From: Pseudomonadota bacterium
GTDB lineage: Bacteria > Pseudomonadota > Gammaproteobacteria > Pseudomonadales > Azotimanducaceae
NCBI GenBank assembly: GCA_027622495.1
Contig: JAQBYL010000093.1
Location: forward strand, 1-11,728
Length of the DNA: 11,728 bases
Direction of reading: 5' to 3'
Shown here: positions 1-6,443 of the stretch, in pieces
Numbering within the stretch: the stretch's first letter is position 1
How the letters are laid out: each line of letters starts with the position of its first letter
The notes under the pieces: model-generated
Told to the model about the DNA's origin: nothing
The model's database searches: none
Seen by the model: only the letters and a program-made list of their open reading frames with translations
Translations under genes and position numbers: made by a program

Positions 1-222
1 GGTACTGCCGCCGTGCTGACCGAAAATGATCTTATCGCCGACTTTGACGTCCAATGCGCGAACGTCGCCGTTGTCTAGAATTTTGCCCGTCCCCACCGCC
101 AGCACTTTGCCCTGAGACGGCTTTTCAGCAGCCGAGTCCGGAAGCACGATGCCACCAGCGGTCTTGGTCTCTTCTTCTTCCCGGCGCACGACAACGCGGT
201 CGTGTAAAGGTCGAATCTTCAT
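1..222 (-). CDS. groES: Co-chaperonin GroES (Hsp10), N-terminal 74 residues, cut by window edge
   Basis: Encodes the first 74 residues of the co-chaperonin that caps the GroEL cavity in the cytoplasm during ATP-driven folding. The translation begins MKIRPLHDRVVVRR and continues with an EEETKTAGGIVLPDSA segment, the mobile loop that contacts GroEL, then KVLAVGTGK and VGDKIIFGQHGG. These are hallmark GroES sequences. The family is about 96 residues long, so roughly the last 22 lie beyond position 1, presumably followed by groEL. The ATG at 222-220 is preceded by GGGAGA at 232-237 with a 9-nt spacer. Upstream are a sigma-70-like promoter and a CIRCE element (separate entries), so heat-shock control by HrcA repression is inferred. 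Gene identity is essentially certain. Confidence 0.97.
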   Translation of the reverse strand, partial: MKIRPLHDRVVVRREEEETKTAGGIVLPDSAAEKPSQGKVLAVGTGKILDNGDVRALDVKVGDKIIFGQHGGST

Positions 223-260
223 TACGTTCTGTCTCCCAATGTTTTTCCTTCACATATTAA

Positions 261-287
261 TTAGCACTCTCACCTCGAGACTGCTAA
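261..287 (-). promoter_or_regulatory. CIRCE operator (HrcA-binding inverted repeat) of groES
   Basis: The plus strand reads TTAGCACTC, nine spacer bases, then GACTGCTAA. The CIRCE consensus is TTAGCACTC-N9-GAGTGCTAA, so the left arm is perfect and the right arm has one mismatch (GAC for GAG). Spacing is exact. It lies between the predicted groES promoter and the start codon, about 39 bp upstream of the ATG, where HrcA is known to bind and repress groESL. HrcA itself is not in the window. Confidence 0.93.
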
Positions 288-301
288 TTCAAGGGTCGGA
301 T

Positions 302-329
302 ATGATAGTGCGACCCCAGACATATTCAA
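302..329 (-). promoter_or_regulatory. Predicted sigma-70 type promoter of groES
   Basis: On the minus strand a -35 box TTGAAT (324-329, 4 of 6 consensus bases) and a -10 box TATCAT (302-307, 5 of 6) are separated by 16 bp. Transcription would start near 294-296, just upstream of the CIRCE arms, which is the usual geometry for HrcA-repressed groE promoters. I see no convincing sigma-32 (CTTGAA / CCCCAT) pair at proper spacing, so control appears to rest on HrcA. The call is by eye. Confidence 0.6.
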
Positions 330-345
330 GGGCTGATTACAGCCC
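330..345. repeat. Perfect 6-bp inverted repeat with 4-base loop upstream of groES promoter
   Basis: GGGCTG-ATTA-CAGCCC forms a perfect 6-bp hairpin directly abutting the predicted groES -35 box. It could terminate transcripts arriving from fxsA or act as an operator. There is no clean T-run after it on either strand (TTGAATAT on the minus strand), so its role is unassigned. Confidence 0.4.
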
Positions 346-372
346 GCCAGATCAATGGGGACGCGGGGCAGG

Positions 373-417
373 AAAAACAAGGGCGGCGGCGCACTTCACC
401 TGGTTTGAAGTACGCGC
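373..417 (-). terminator. Weak candidate transcription terminator after fxsA
   Basis: Just past the fxsA stop, GCGC-GT-ACTTC and GAAGT-GCGC form an imperfect stem (arms 407-417 and 389-397, 9-base loop, two-base bulge). A minus-strand TTGTTTTT tract follows at 373-380. The T-run is separated from the stem by about eight GC-rich bases, which is poor for an intrinsic terminator. The rest of the 196-bp fxsA-groES gap holds the promoter, CIRCE and small hairpin listed separately. Confidence 0.3.
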
Positions 418-418
418 T

Positions 419-862
419 TCAGGGTCGGCGCTGAAAATCGCCCTCTATTACATTGGGTTCGTACGGCCCATCGAAGGGCGCTGAACGCTGAAACCCAGCC
501 GGACCAGCGCCCGGCATGATCGAGACCCGCTTAAGCATCGCTCGAGCAATTAATAAACGGGTCTGCGGCAGCAGAAAAGAAAAGCCGATGAAGTCCGTGA
601 CAAAACCGGGGGTCAGGAGCAGAGCCCCGGCCACCGCGAGCAGAATTCCTTCGGCCATTTCTTCCAGAGGCGCTTCCCCCCGATTCATGCGGGTGAGGCC
701 TTTGGTCAGCGTCTGGGCGCCCTGTCGCTTGAGCACCGCCACACCGATGACCGCGGTAAGCATCACCAGACCGATGGTTGGCAGACTGCCGATGTAGCCA
801 CCTACCTCGATAAGCAGATACATTTCAACAATCGGCACGACAATGAAGACCAGCAACCACAT
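419..862 (-). CDS. fxsA: FxsA family inner-membrane protein
   Basis: A 147-residue membrane protein of the FxsA family (E. coli FxsA, about 158 residues, was named as a suppressor of F exclusion of phage T7; its molecular function is not settled). The protein opens MWLLVFIVVPIVEMYLLIEVG, a first membrane segment (about 2-19), followed by a second (about 27-45). A QGAQTLTKGLTRMNRGEAPLEEMAEG linker leads to a third hydrophobic segment (about 73-97) with the family-typical LLLTPGFVTDFIGFSFLLP. The C-terminal ~40 residues are polar. The ATG at 862 has GAGG at 870-873 with a 7-nt spacer. fxsA lying directly upstream of groES on the same strand is a known arrangement in proteobacteria. Its start codon overlaps that of the divergent ATL gene. 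Confidence 0.93.
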   Translation of the reverse strand: MWLLVFIVVPIVEMYLLIEVGGYIGSLPTIGLVMLTAVIGVAVLKRQGAQTLTKGLTRMNRGEAPLEEMAEGILLAVAGALLLTPGFVTDFIGFSFLLPQTRLLIARAMLKRVSIMPGAGPAGFQRSAPFDGPYEPNVIEGDFQRRP

Positions 863-1238
863 GGCGGAACCTCACAAATCCGGACCCAAGTATAGGCAAT
901 CTGGCGACGATGGAGGCGAAAATCAACCCGACGCGGACCAACCGGACCCGGCAACGCGAATCTGGCAGGTGGTATCGATGATCCCGAAAGGTCGCGTTGC
1001 CACCTATGGTCAGATCGCGCGCCTCGCAGGTATGCCACGCCATGCGCGGCTGGTGGGGCGGACCCTGTCAAATCTGCCAGCAAAAACCCGCCTGCCCTGG
1101 CACCGGGTGATCAATGCCAGTATGCGGATATCAAAACGTGAGGCCGGCGGTGACATCGAGCAGCGCAAACGGCTGCAGAAAGAAGGGATCAGTTTTGTTG
1201 GCGCGCGGGTACCGCGGCAGTTCGGGTGGGAGGTATGA
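861..1238 (+). CDS. atl: Alkyltransferase-like protein (ATL), MGMT family without the acceptor cysteine
   Basis: A 125-residue protein related to the DNA-binding domain of O6-alkylguanine-DNA alkyltransferase. ATLs bind O6-alkylguanine, flip the base and hand the lesion to nucleotide excision repair rather than removing the alkyl group. The core starts at IWQVVSMIPKGRVATYGQIA. The acceptor motif PCHR of true alkyltransferases is PWHR here (Trp80). Tyr49 and Arg63 lie at the same spacings (14 and 17 residues) as the Tyr/Arg/Trp set of S. pombe Atl1. The first 30 residues are polar, probably disordered, and not family-typical. The start is uncertain: in-frame ATGs at 843 and 861 both lack a clear ribosome site, and 843 would lie inside fxsA, so I chose 861; a core-only start at ATG 978 would cut into the fold. 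The family call is firm. Confidence 0.9.
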   Translation: MAEPHKSGPKYRQSGDDGGENQPDADQPDPATRIWQVVSMIPKGRVATYGQIARLAGMPRHARLVGRTLSNLPAKTRLPWHRVINASMRISKREAGGDIEQRKRLQKEGISFVGARVPRQFGWEV

Positions 1239-1289
1239 GGTTGATCACCAACTGAAGATCCAACCCATCCGATCCGATTCACGACCAAT

Positions 1290-2567
1290 CTACGAGTTAG
1301 CAACCTTCACGTCTTCAGCAGCGTCTTCGGCAGCGTCAGCCTTGTGTGGTGCATTGAACGGCGCCACCCAGAACAGAAGCAGCATGCCGGGCACCGCGAG
1401 CACCGCACAGACCAGATAAAAGGGCGTCCAGCCGATCGAATCAACAATCATCCCGGTGCTGCTGGAGGCCAACACTCTGGGAAGTGCCGCAAGCGCGGTG
1501 AAAAGCGCGAATTGCGTCGCCACCGCGGTCCTGGCTGTTTCCCGTGCGATAAACGATACCAGCGCTGCGGCACCCAGACCGACCCCGAGATATTCCGCAC
1601 TGATCACCACACCAAGTATCCATGGATTGGCACCGGCTTCTGCCAGCCACACATAACCGAAGATGGTCAGTAACTGCAGCACACCGAACGCCCACAGGCT
1701 GCGATTAATCCCGATCTTCACAATGATGATCCCGCCGATGGCGCCACCGATGATTGCCGGCCACAGGGCGGCGTTCTTGGCGATCAGGCCAATCTGAGTG
1801 GTCGTAAAGCCAAGGTCTAAATAAAACGGGGTGGCAAGTGCTGTTGCCATGTTGTCGCCGAGTTTGTAAAAAAACATGAACGCAAGAATCAACCAGGCCT
1901 GACGCAGGCCTCCGCGCGAAAAGAACTCTCGAAACGGTTCAATGGAAGCCTCGCGCAGGGATATGGGCACCACAGGTGTGTCATTGGCTTCTTTGATCAT
2001 GAGCGTCAGCACCACGCCCAGACCCATGAAGGCAGCCATGGTCAGGTAAAGCATTTCCCAGCTCACGTGACCGATCATCAACAGACCCAGCGAGCCTGGT
2101 ACAAGACCGGATATGCGATAAGCCAGCACGTGAATGGAGTTGCCCAGACCAAGCTCTTCTTCGCTCGGCAACAACTCGCGCCGATAAGCATCCAGCACAA
2201 TATCCTGGGTTGCGCTGAAAACGGCGATACACACCGCGACCACCGTAATCAGGATCAGATTGTTGGCAGGTGTCCACACACCAAGGCAGGCAATCGCCGC
2301 AATCAACAGCAACTGCGTTACCAGCATCCAGCCTCGCCGCCGTCCGAGAATGGGTATGGAATAGCGTTCCATTACCGGCGACCACAGAAACTTGAATGTG
2401 TAGGGATACTGAATCGCGGCGAAAAAACCGATGGTGGTGAGGCTGACGCCTTCAAGCCTTAACCATGCGGGAACCAGTTGTATGAGCAGATACAGCGGCA
2501 GACCGGATGCGAAACCGGTGCCAACGCAGATCAGCATGCGCCGGTTTAACGCCTCACGTAGTTTCAC
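1290..2567 (-). CDS. ampG: AmpG-type muropeptide permease (MFS)
   Basis: A 425-residue major facilitator protein of the AmpG family, which imports GlcNAc-anhydroMurNAc muropeptides into the cytoplasm for recycling and, in some species, for AmpR/beta-lactamase signalling. Family signatures are clear: GFASGLPLYLL near residue 18, the segment TTIGFFAAIQYPYTFKFLWSP, GRRRGWMLVTQLLL, FSATQDIVLDAYRRELLP and FFYKLGDNMATALATPF. About 12 hydrophobic segments are present. E. coli AmpG (491 residues) has extra C-terminal segments that this shorter form lacks. The first codon is GTG at 2567, directly preceded by an in-frame TAA, with no strong ribosome site; an ATG at 2537 (residue 11) is the alternative. 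It lies 24 nt after yajQ on the same strand, so the two are probably co-transcribed. AmpD, its pathway partner, is also in this window. Confidence 0.92.
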   Translation of the reverse strand: MKLREALNRRMLICVGTGFASGLPLYLLIQLVPAWLRLEGVSLTTIGFFAAIQYPYTFKFLWSPVMERYSIPILGRRRGWMLVTQLLLIAAIACLGVWTPANNLILITVVAVCIAVFSATQDIVLDAYRRELLPSEEELGLGNSIHVLAYRISGLVPGSLGLLMIGHVSWEMLYLTMAAFMGLGVVLTLMIKEANDTPVVPISLREASIEPFREFFSRGGLRQAWLILAFMFFYKLGDNMATALATPFYLDLGFTTTQIGLIAKNAALWPAIIGGAIGGIIIVKIGINRSLWAFGVLQLLTIFGYVWLAEAGANPWILGVVISAEYLGVGLGAAALVSFIARETARTAVATQFALFTALAALPRVLASSSTGMIVDSIGWTPFYLVCAVLAVPGMLLLFWVAPFNAPHKADAAEDAAEDVKVANS

Positions 2568-2591
2568 TTATGCGATAACCGGCACATCGGA

Positions 2592-3074
2592 TCAATCCCG
2601 GAAATTGTCAAACCGCAACGGTATACCCAGATCAAGTTTACGCAGTTCAGCCATGATCACTTGCAGATCGTCCCTTTTTTTGCCGGTGATGCGCACCTTT
2701 TCGCCGTTCACCTGGGCCTGCAGCTTGAGCTTGGATTCTTTCGCCAGCTTGGTGATTTTTTTGGCGTTGTCGCGATCAATACCTTGTTTAAGCGCATAGG
2801 TACGACGTTTCTGTTTACCCGAGCCTTCCACAGCGCCCGGGTCAAGACAGGCAACGTCAACACTCCGCTTGACCATCTTGTCACGCAGGATGTCCTCCAT
2901 CTGCTCAAGCTGGAACTCTTCGTCTGCGGCAACGCGAATCCCGGCTTCCAGCAGCTCAAACTGCGCGTCAACTCCTCGAAAGTCGAAACGTGTGCCCAGT
3001 TCACGCTGGGCCTGATCCACCGCATTACGCACTTCCTGCATGTCAACTTCCGAAACAACGTCGAATGACGGCAT
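2592..3074 (-). CDS. yajQ: YajQ family nucleotide-binding protein
   Basis: A 160-residue cytoplasmic protein of the YajQ (UPF0234) family, two ferredoxin-like halves. Xanthomonas and Pseudomonas members have been reported to bind cyclic di-GMP and influence virulence gene expression. The translation opens MPSFDVVSEVDMQEVRNAVDQAQRELGTRFDFRG, carries the strongly conserved RRTYALKQGID and ends with VRITGKKRDDLQVIMAELRKLDLGIPLRFDNFRD, all diagnostic of the family. The ATG at 3074 is chosen over a GTG at 3080 because family members begin MPSFD and a strong AAGGGG-type site (3081-3088) is 6 nt upstream. It is the first gene of a probable yajQ-ampG unit and lies 68 bp from a divergent response regulator with a degenerate GGDEF domain. 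Confidence 0.96.
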   Translation of the reverse strand: MPSFDVVSEVDMQEVRNAVDQAQRELGTRFDFRGVDAQFELLEAGIRVAADEEFQLEQMEDILRDKMVKRSVDVACLDPGAVEGSGKQKRRTYALKQGIDRDNAKKITKLAKESKLKLQAQVNGEKVRITGKKRDDLQVIMAELRKLDLGIPLRFDNFRD

Positions 3075-3080
3075 ACTCAC

Positions 3081-3088
3081 CCCCCCTT
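3081..3088 (-). promoter_or_regulatory. Ribosome binding site deciding the yajQ start
   Basis: Minus strand AAGGGGGG sits 6 nt before ATG 3074 but abuts the in-frame GTG at 3080, so it supports ATG 3074 as the true start. Confidence 0.7.
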
Positions 3089-3109
3089 ACCGACCGCCAT
3101 GGGTCAATG

Positions 3110-3115
3110 TAGAAT
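3110..3115 (+). promoter_or_regulatory. Possible -10 box of the response regulator gene
   Basis: TAGAAT (5 of 6 consensus bases) lies 27 bp before the ATG at 3143 in the 68-bp gap between divergent yajQ and the response regulator. No good -35 is visible at 17 bp upstream (TTACCG), so this promoter would need an activator or the call is wrong. Confidence 0.25.
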
Positions 3116-3142
3116 CGTTAAACCACGCGGACGCTAACTTAC

Positions 3143-4222
3143 ATGGCCTACGAAGACATTCCAATCCTGGTTGTTGATGACGCCAAGTACTCGAGCGCCA
3201 TCATCGCCAAAGCATTGCGAAGTGGCGGGTTCGAGAATGTACGCTTCACCGACAATCCACTGCAGGCATTGCGTTCACTCCAGAAACGCCCTGCCGACAT
3301 ACTCATATCTGACTGGCAGATGCCCTCAATGGACGGTTTGGAACTCACCCGTGAAGTAAAAGCGCTGGATGCGCAAACCCGTCACTTTACCTATGTCATG
3401 CTGCTGACTAACCGTGATGACCTTCAATCCATGCGGGCAGCATTCGAACAGGGTGTTGATGACTTTGTCAGCAAACCCAACCTGCGGCTGCAATTGTTAC
3501 CACGCGTTATCTCCGCGTATCGCATCGCTCGAAAGCAGAACGAGATGCTGCACTCGACCTATCTGCTGGAGCGGAAGGTCGAGGAACTGACCAACAGTGA
3601 CGTTGTTGATCCTGTTACAGGTCTCGGCAATCTGAAGTTCAGCCTTGAGCGTCTGGCTGCGGTGTTGCAACAAGCGAACACAAGGGAGCAGGCGGCATGT
3701 CTTCTGCTTGTTGGCATAAATAACCTGCAGAGTATTATCGACCAGCACGAACCAGCAGTCGCAGACGAACTGATCTCGGGTATGAGCCACAAGATAAGGA
3801 CGCTGGTCCGACCCATGGATCTGGTGACCCGACCCGACACTAATATCTTTGCAATGATCACGTTGCAGGACAGCGTAACGGACTGCACATCGCAAAGTTT
3901 CAGAAGAATCTTTGACAATCTGTATATGCAGTCATTCAAGACAAACGCCGGCTACATACCGGTCGTGGTCGGTGTGAGCATCTGTGCCGCGGATTCTTCC
4001 ACCACCTTTCCCACCCCCGAACAGTTCATGCAGAGTGCTTACGAGGGGCTCGCAAAATCATTTGAGACCGGCACCATCGCCGCAGACAGATATGCGGTGG
4101 CAAGTCTGGTTGACCTGGACTCACGATCCGAAACCACACGACGCCCGGGACCGTTTGTTAATCTGCACTCTGGTAGCCGCAAGGATTACCGGCAAACCCC
4201 ACCCATAAACAAAAAATCATGA
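3143..4222 (+). CDS. Response regulator: receiver domain plus degenerate GGDEF domain
   Basis: A 359-residue cytoplasmic two-component response regulator. The receiver domain (about 6-125) has all key residues: acidic pair Asp12/Asp13, phosphoacceptor Asp57 (in SDWQMPSMDG), Thr89 and Lys111 (in VSKP). A helical linker (about 126-152) leads to a GGDEF-like domain beginning DPVTGLGNLKF (156-166). There the metal-site Asp is Gly191 (VGIN for the usual VDID), and the GGDEF signature aligns with DTNIF (232-236), so diguanylate cyclase activity is very unlikely. An RxxD motif (Arg223-Asp226) sits exactly five residues before that site, the position of the c-di-GMP inhibitory site. The last ~45 residues are polar and unassigned. 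No sensor kinase is adjacent. The ATG at 3143 has only a weak ribosome site (GCGGA about 12 nt upstream). It overlaps the next gene by ATGA. Confidence 0.88.
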   Translation: MAYEDIPILVVDDAKYSSAIIAKALRSGGFENVRFTDNPLQALRSLQKRPADILISDWQMPSMDGLELTREVKALDAQTRHFTYVMLLTNRDDLQSMRAAFEQGVDDFVSKPNLRLQLLPRVISAYRIARKQNEMLHSTYLLERKVEELTNSDVVDPVTGLGNLKFSLERLAAVLQQANTREQAACLLLVGINNLQSIIDQHEPAVADELISGMSHKIRTLVRPMDLVTRPDTNIFAMITLQDSVTDCTSQSFRRIFDNLYMQSFKTNAGYIPVVVGVSICAADSSTTFPTPEQFMQSAYEGLAKSFETGTIAADRYAVASLVDLDSRSETTRRPGPFVNLHSGSRKDYRQTPPINKKS

Positions 4223-4749
4223 GCAAACGCATTACCCGGGTAACCACCAGAAGCGGGGATGGTGGCCAGACTCATCTGGCAGATGGTTCTGCACTTTCTA
4301 AAACAGATCCACAGATCAGTGCTCTGGGGGACGTAGACGAATTGAACAGTTTCGTTGGCGTGCTGATCACCCATCTCGAGCGCACCGACCTGCGAACCCT
4401 GTGTCTGGAGATCCAGCAGGAACTCTTTGATCTGGGTGCGCACATCGCGACCAACGGTCAGGTCCCTGCACCACAACCCGAACGTCTGGAGAAGGAACTT
4501 AAAGCTTTGAACAGCACGCTGCCACCACTCACCGAATTCGTGCTGCCTGGGGGATCAGATGCCTCGGCCAATGCGCACGTCTGCCGGGCTGTCTGCCGGC
4601 GCGCTGAACGCACTACCTGGCAGGCTGAAATCACACCCGCAGCGGTTTATCTGAATCGGTTGAGCGACTTGTTTTTTGTGATCGCCAGAATCGTGAACCA
4701 GAGTTCCGAAGAAGCGCAATGGCGCGGAAGCAGCAAACCTAAAGCGTAA
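4219..4749 (+). CDS. pduO: Cob(I)alamin adenosyltransferase, PduO type
   Basis: A 176-residue cytoplasmic enzyme that transfers the 5'-deoxyadenosyl group of ATP to cob(I)alamin to make adenosylcobalamin. The N terminus carries the ATP-binding loop TRSGDGGQT (10-18), then ALGDVDELNSFVG (36-47), FVLPGG (107-112), CRRAERTTW (126-134) and YLNRLSDLFFVIAR (144-157), all typical of the PduO/MMAB family of three-helix-bundle trimers. Length fits the family. It starts inside the stop of the upstream response regulator (ATGA, 4-bp overlap) with no independent ribosome site, so translation is probably coupled. Its final 11 bp overlap the 3' end of the convergent aceF. No B12-dependent enzyme or B12 synthesis gene is next to it, so the consumer of the cofactor is not visible. 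The gene is also called cobO, btuR or mmaB-like in different annotations. Confidence 0.93.
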   Translation: MSKRITRVTTRSGDGGQTHLADGSALSKTDPQISALGDVDELNSFVGVLITHLERTDLRTLCLEIQQELFDLGAHIATNGQVPAPQPERLEKELKALNSTLPPLTEFVLPGGSDASANAHVCRAVCRRAERTTWQAEITPAAVYLNRLSDLFFVIARIVNQSSEEAQWRGSSKPKA

Positions 4750-6433
4750 GTCGCCGAAGATCCTTTAAGAGATCACACAACATCACCATGAACCGACCGC
4801 CTTCTGCACCATTGATCGCGCGATGATCGTAGCTTAAGGACAACGGCAACAATTTTCTGGGTTCGAAGGTTTCGCCATTCCACACCGGTTGGATAGCCAG
4901 TCTGGACACACCCAGGATAGCAACTTCCGGCGCATTCACGATCGGGGTGAACCCGGTGCCGCCGAGATTCCCGAGGCTCGATATGGTGAAGCTCGCTCCC
5001 TGCACATCATCGAGCCCAAGCTTGCGCGTTCGCGCTTTTTCGGCAAGATCAGCGATCTGCCTGCTGAGATCAAAGATCCCAAGCTGATCGGCATTGCGGA
5101 TAACCGGCACAACCAGACCCTGGTCCGTGTCTACCGCAAATCCGATGTGATAATACTTTTTGAGAATGAAGTTGCGTCCCTGTGCATCCAACGATGCGTT
5201 GAATGTGGGCATTGCCTTCAATACCTGACAACAGGCTTTGATGATGAAAGCCAACGGTGTGACCTTGACCCCGGCGGCCTCCGCTTCACCTTTTAAAGTC
5301 GCGCGAAACGCTTCCATCTCTGTTACGTCGGCATCATCGTGCTGGGTCACATGCACCACATTGAGCCAACTGCGGTGCAGATTGGTTGCCCCCGAGCTCT
5401 GGATCCGGGTCATGGGCTGAAGTTCGATTTCACCAAAGCGTTTGAAGTCAATCGCAGGGACTTCCGGGATGCCACCACCACCACCACGATCTGGCTTGGT
5501 GAGCTGGGTTTTAACAAACGCCTTAACGTCGTCTTTAACAATCCGGCCCCGCGCACCGCTGCCTCGAACCTGCTTGAGATCTACACCCAACTCCCGACCC
5601 AAACGGCGAACTGCCGGTCCGGCATACACCCGGTCGGCGGGAGCCCCTGATTCATCCGAATCCACGCCCCCCTTATCGTTCGTTAGATGAGCGGCCCTTT
5701 TCGGGCTGCCTGGTTCGGGCGCGACCTTTTTGTCAGTCTCGTCGGTTGTTTCAGATCCATCGTTCGTTTCGGGCGCATCCTCAGTTTCAGAAGCATCATC
5801 AGAAGAGGTCTCCTGCACCGGCGGCCTGGTTTTCGCAGTTTCCGGAATTGCACCCTGTACAAACAGGGTGGCCAGCAGGCTACCTTCGACAACCGGGTCC
5901 CCTTCTGCAACGTGTATTTCCTGCACCACCCCAGCCATTCCCGCGGGGATTTCCATGGAGGCTTTATCCGACTCAACCACCAACAGCACATCATCAGACG
6001 TGACCCGATCGCCTTTTTTGGCACTGATCTCGATAACCACGACATCGGTGGCTTCGCCAACATCAGGCATCTCAACGCGTACGGTGGTTTCAGGATCCGC
6101 ATTCGCTTCAGGCGATGGTTCCGCCGGGGCTGCTTCAGCCACGGTTTCCGCTTCATCCGGTGCATCAGCAGGCGGTGCAGCAGCACCTTTCGTGACCTGT
6201 GCATCCGCCTCTTCAAGCCGCACAATCAATTGCCCCTGGCGCACCTCATCACCCAGCGCAACTTCAATCGAAGCAACACGTCCCGCGAAACCAGCGGGCA
6301 CTTCCATGGATGCCTTGTCAGACTCGATCACAACCACTGCATCATCAGCACCGATGTCATCACCAACCGCAACGCAGATCTCAACGACCACAACGTCTTC
6401 CGCATCACCAATATCAGGTATCAGTATGTCCAC
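4739..6433 (-). CDS. aceF: Pyruvate dehydrogenase E2, dihydrolipoyllysine acetyltransferase, two lipoyl domains
   Basis: A 564-residue E2 core of the cytoplasmic pyruvate dehydrogenase complex; it moves the acetyl group from E1 via lipoate to CoA. Two lipoyl domains occupy about 1-76 and 117-192, each with ESDKASME around the lipoylated lysine (Lys40, Lys157). An acidic linker (about 205-265) precedes the peripheral subunit-binding domain (269-303, VYAGPAVRRLGRELGVDL). The catalytic domain (about 330-564) ends with SYDHRAINGAEGG, where His537 is catalytic and Asn541 replaces the Asp of the common DHRxxDG motif, as I recall is also seen in Azotobacter/Pseudomonas E2p. E. coli AceF has three lipoyl domains, so this is a shorter form. 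It starts with GTG at 6433, with AGGAA (6439-6443) 5 nt upstream overlapping the aceE stop; the gap to aceE is 8 nt. No lpd (E3) gene follows. Confidence 0.96.
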   Translation of the reverse strand: MDILIPDIGDAEDVVVVEICVAVGDDIGADDAVVVIESDKASMEVPAGFAGRVASIEVALGDEVRQGQLIVRLEEADAQVTKGAAAPPADAPDEAETVAEAAPAEPSPEANADPETTVRVEMPDVGEATDVVVIEISAKKGDRVTSDDVLLVVESDKASMEIPAGMAGVVQEIHVAEGDPVVEGSLLATLFVQGAIPETAKTRPPVQETSSDDASETEDAPETNDGSETTDETDKKVAPEPGSPKRAAHLTNDKGGVDSDESGAPADRVYAGPAVRRLGRELGVDLKQVRGSGARGRIVKDDVKAFVKTQLTKPDRGGGGGIPEVPAIDFKRFGEIELQPMTRIQSSGATNLHRSWLNVVHVTQHDDADVTEMEAFRATLKGEAEAAGVKVTPLAFIIKACCQVLKAMPTFNASLDAQGRNFILKKYYHIGFAVDTDQGLVVPVIRNADQLGIFDLSRQIADLAEKARTRKLGLDDVQGASFTISSLGNLGGTGFTPIVNAPEVAILGVSRLAIQPVWNGETFEPRKLLPLSLSYDHRAINGAEGGRFMVMLCDLLKDLRRLTL

Positions 6434-6438
6434 AAAAA

Positions 6439-6443
6439 TTCCT
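6439..6443 (-). promoter_or_regulatory. Ribosome binding site supporting the GTG start of aceF
   Basis: AGGAA followed by five T residues and GTG; it overlaps the aceE TAG stop (6442-6444). It fixes the non-ATG start and implies translation closely linked to aceE. Confidence 0.7.

Noticed and set aside
149..484. Plus-strand open frame across the groES start and upstream region
   Set aside because: It overlaps groES, the CIRCE element and the fxsA end in antisense and has no recognisable protein features.
861..1238. Annotation as an active methylated-DNA-protein cysteine methyltransferase
   Set aside because: The acceptor Cys in PCHR is Trp in this protein.
1239..1289. Terminator between the convergent ATL and ampG genes
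   Set aside because: The 51-bp gap has only a weak GTTG/CAAC pairing and no T-run on either strand.
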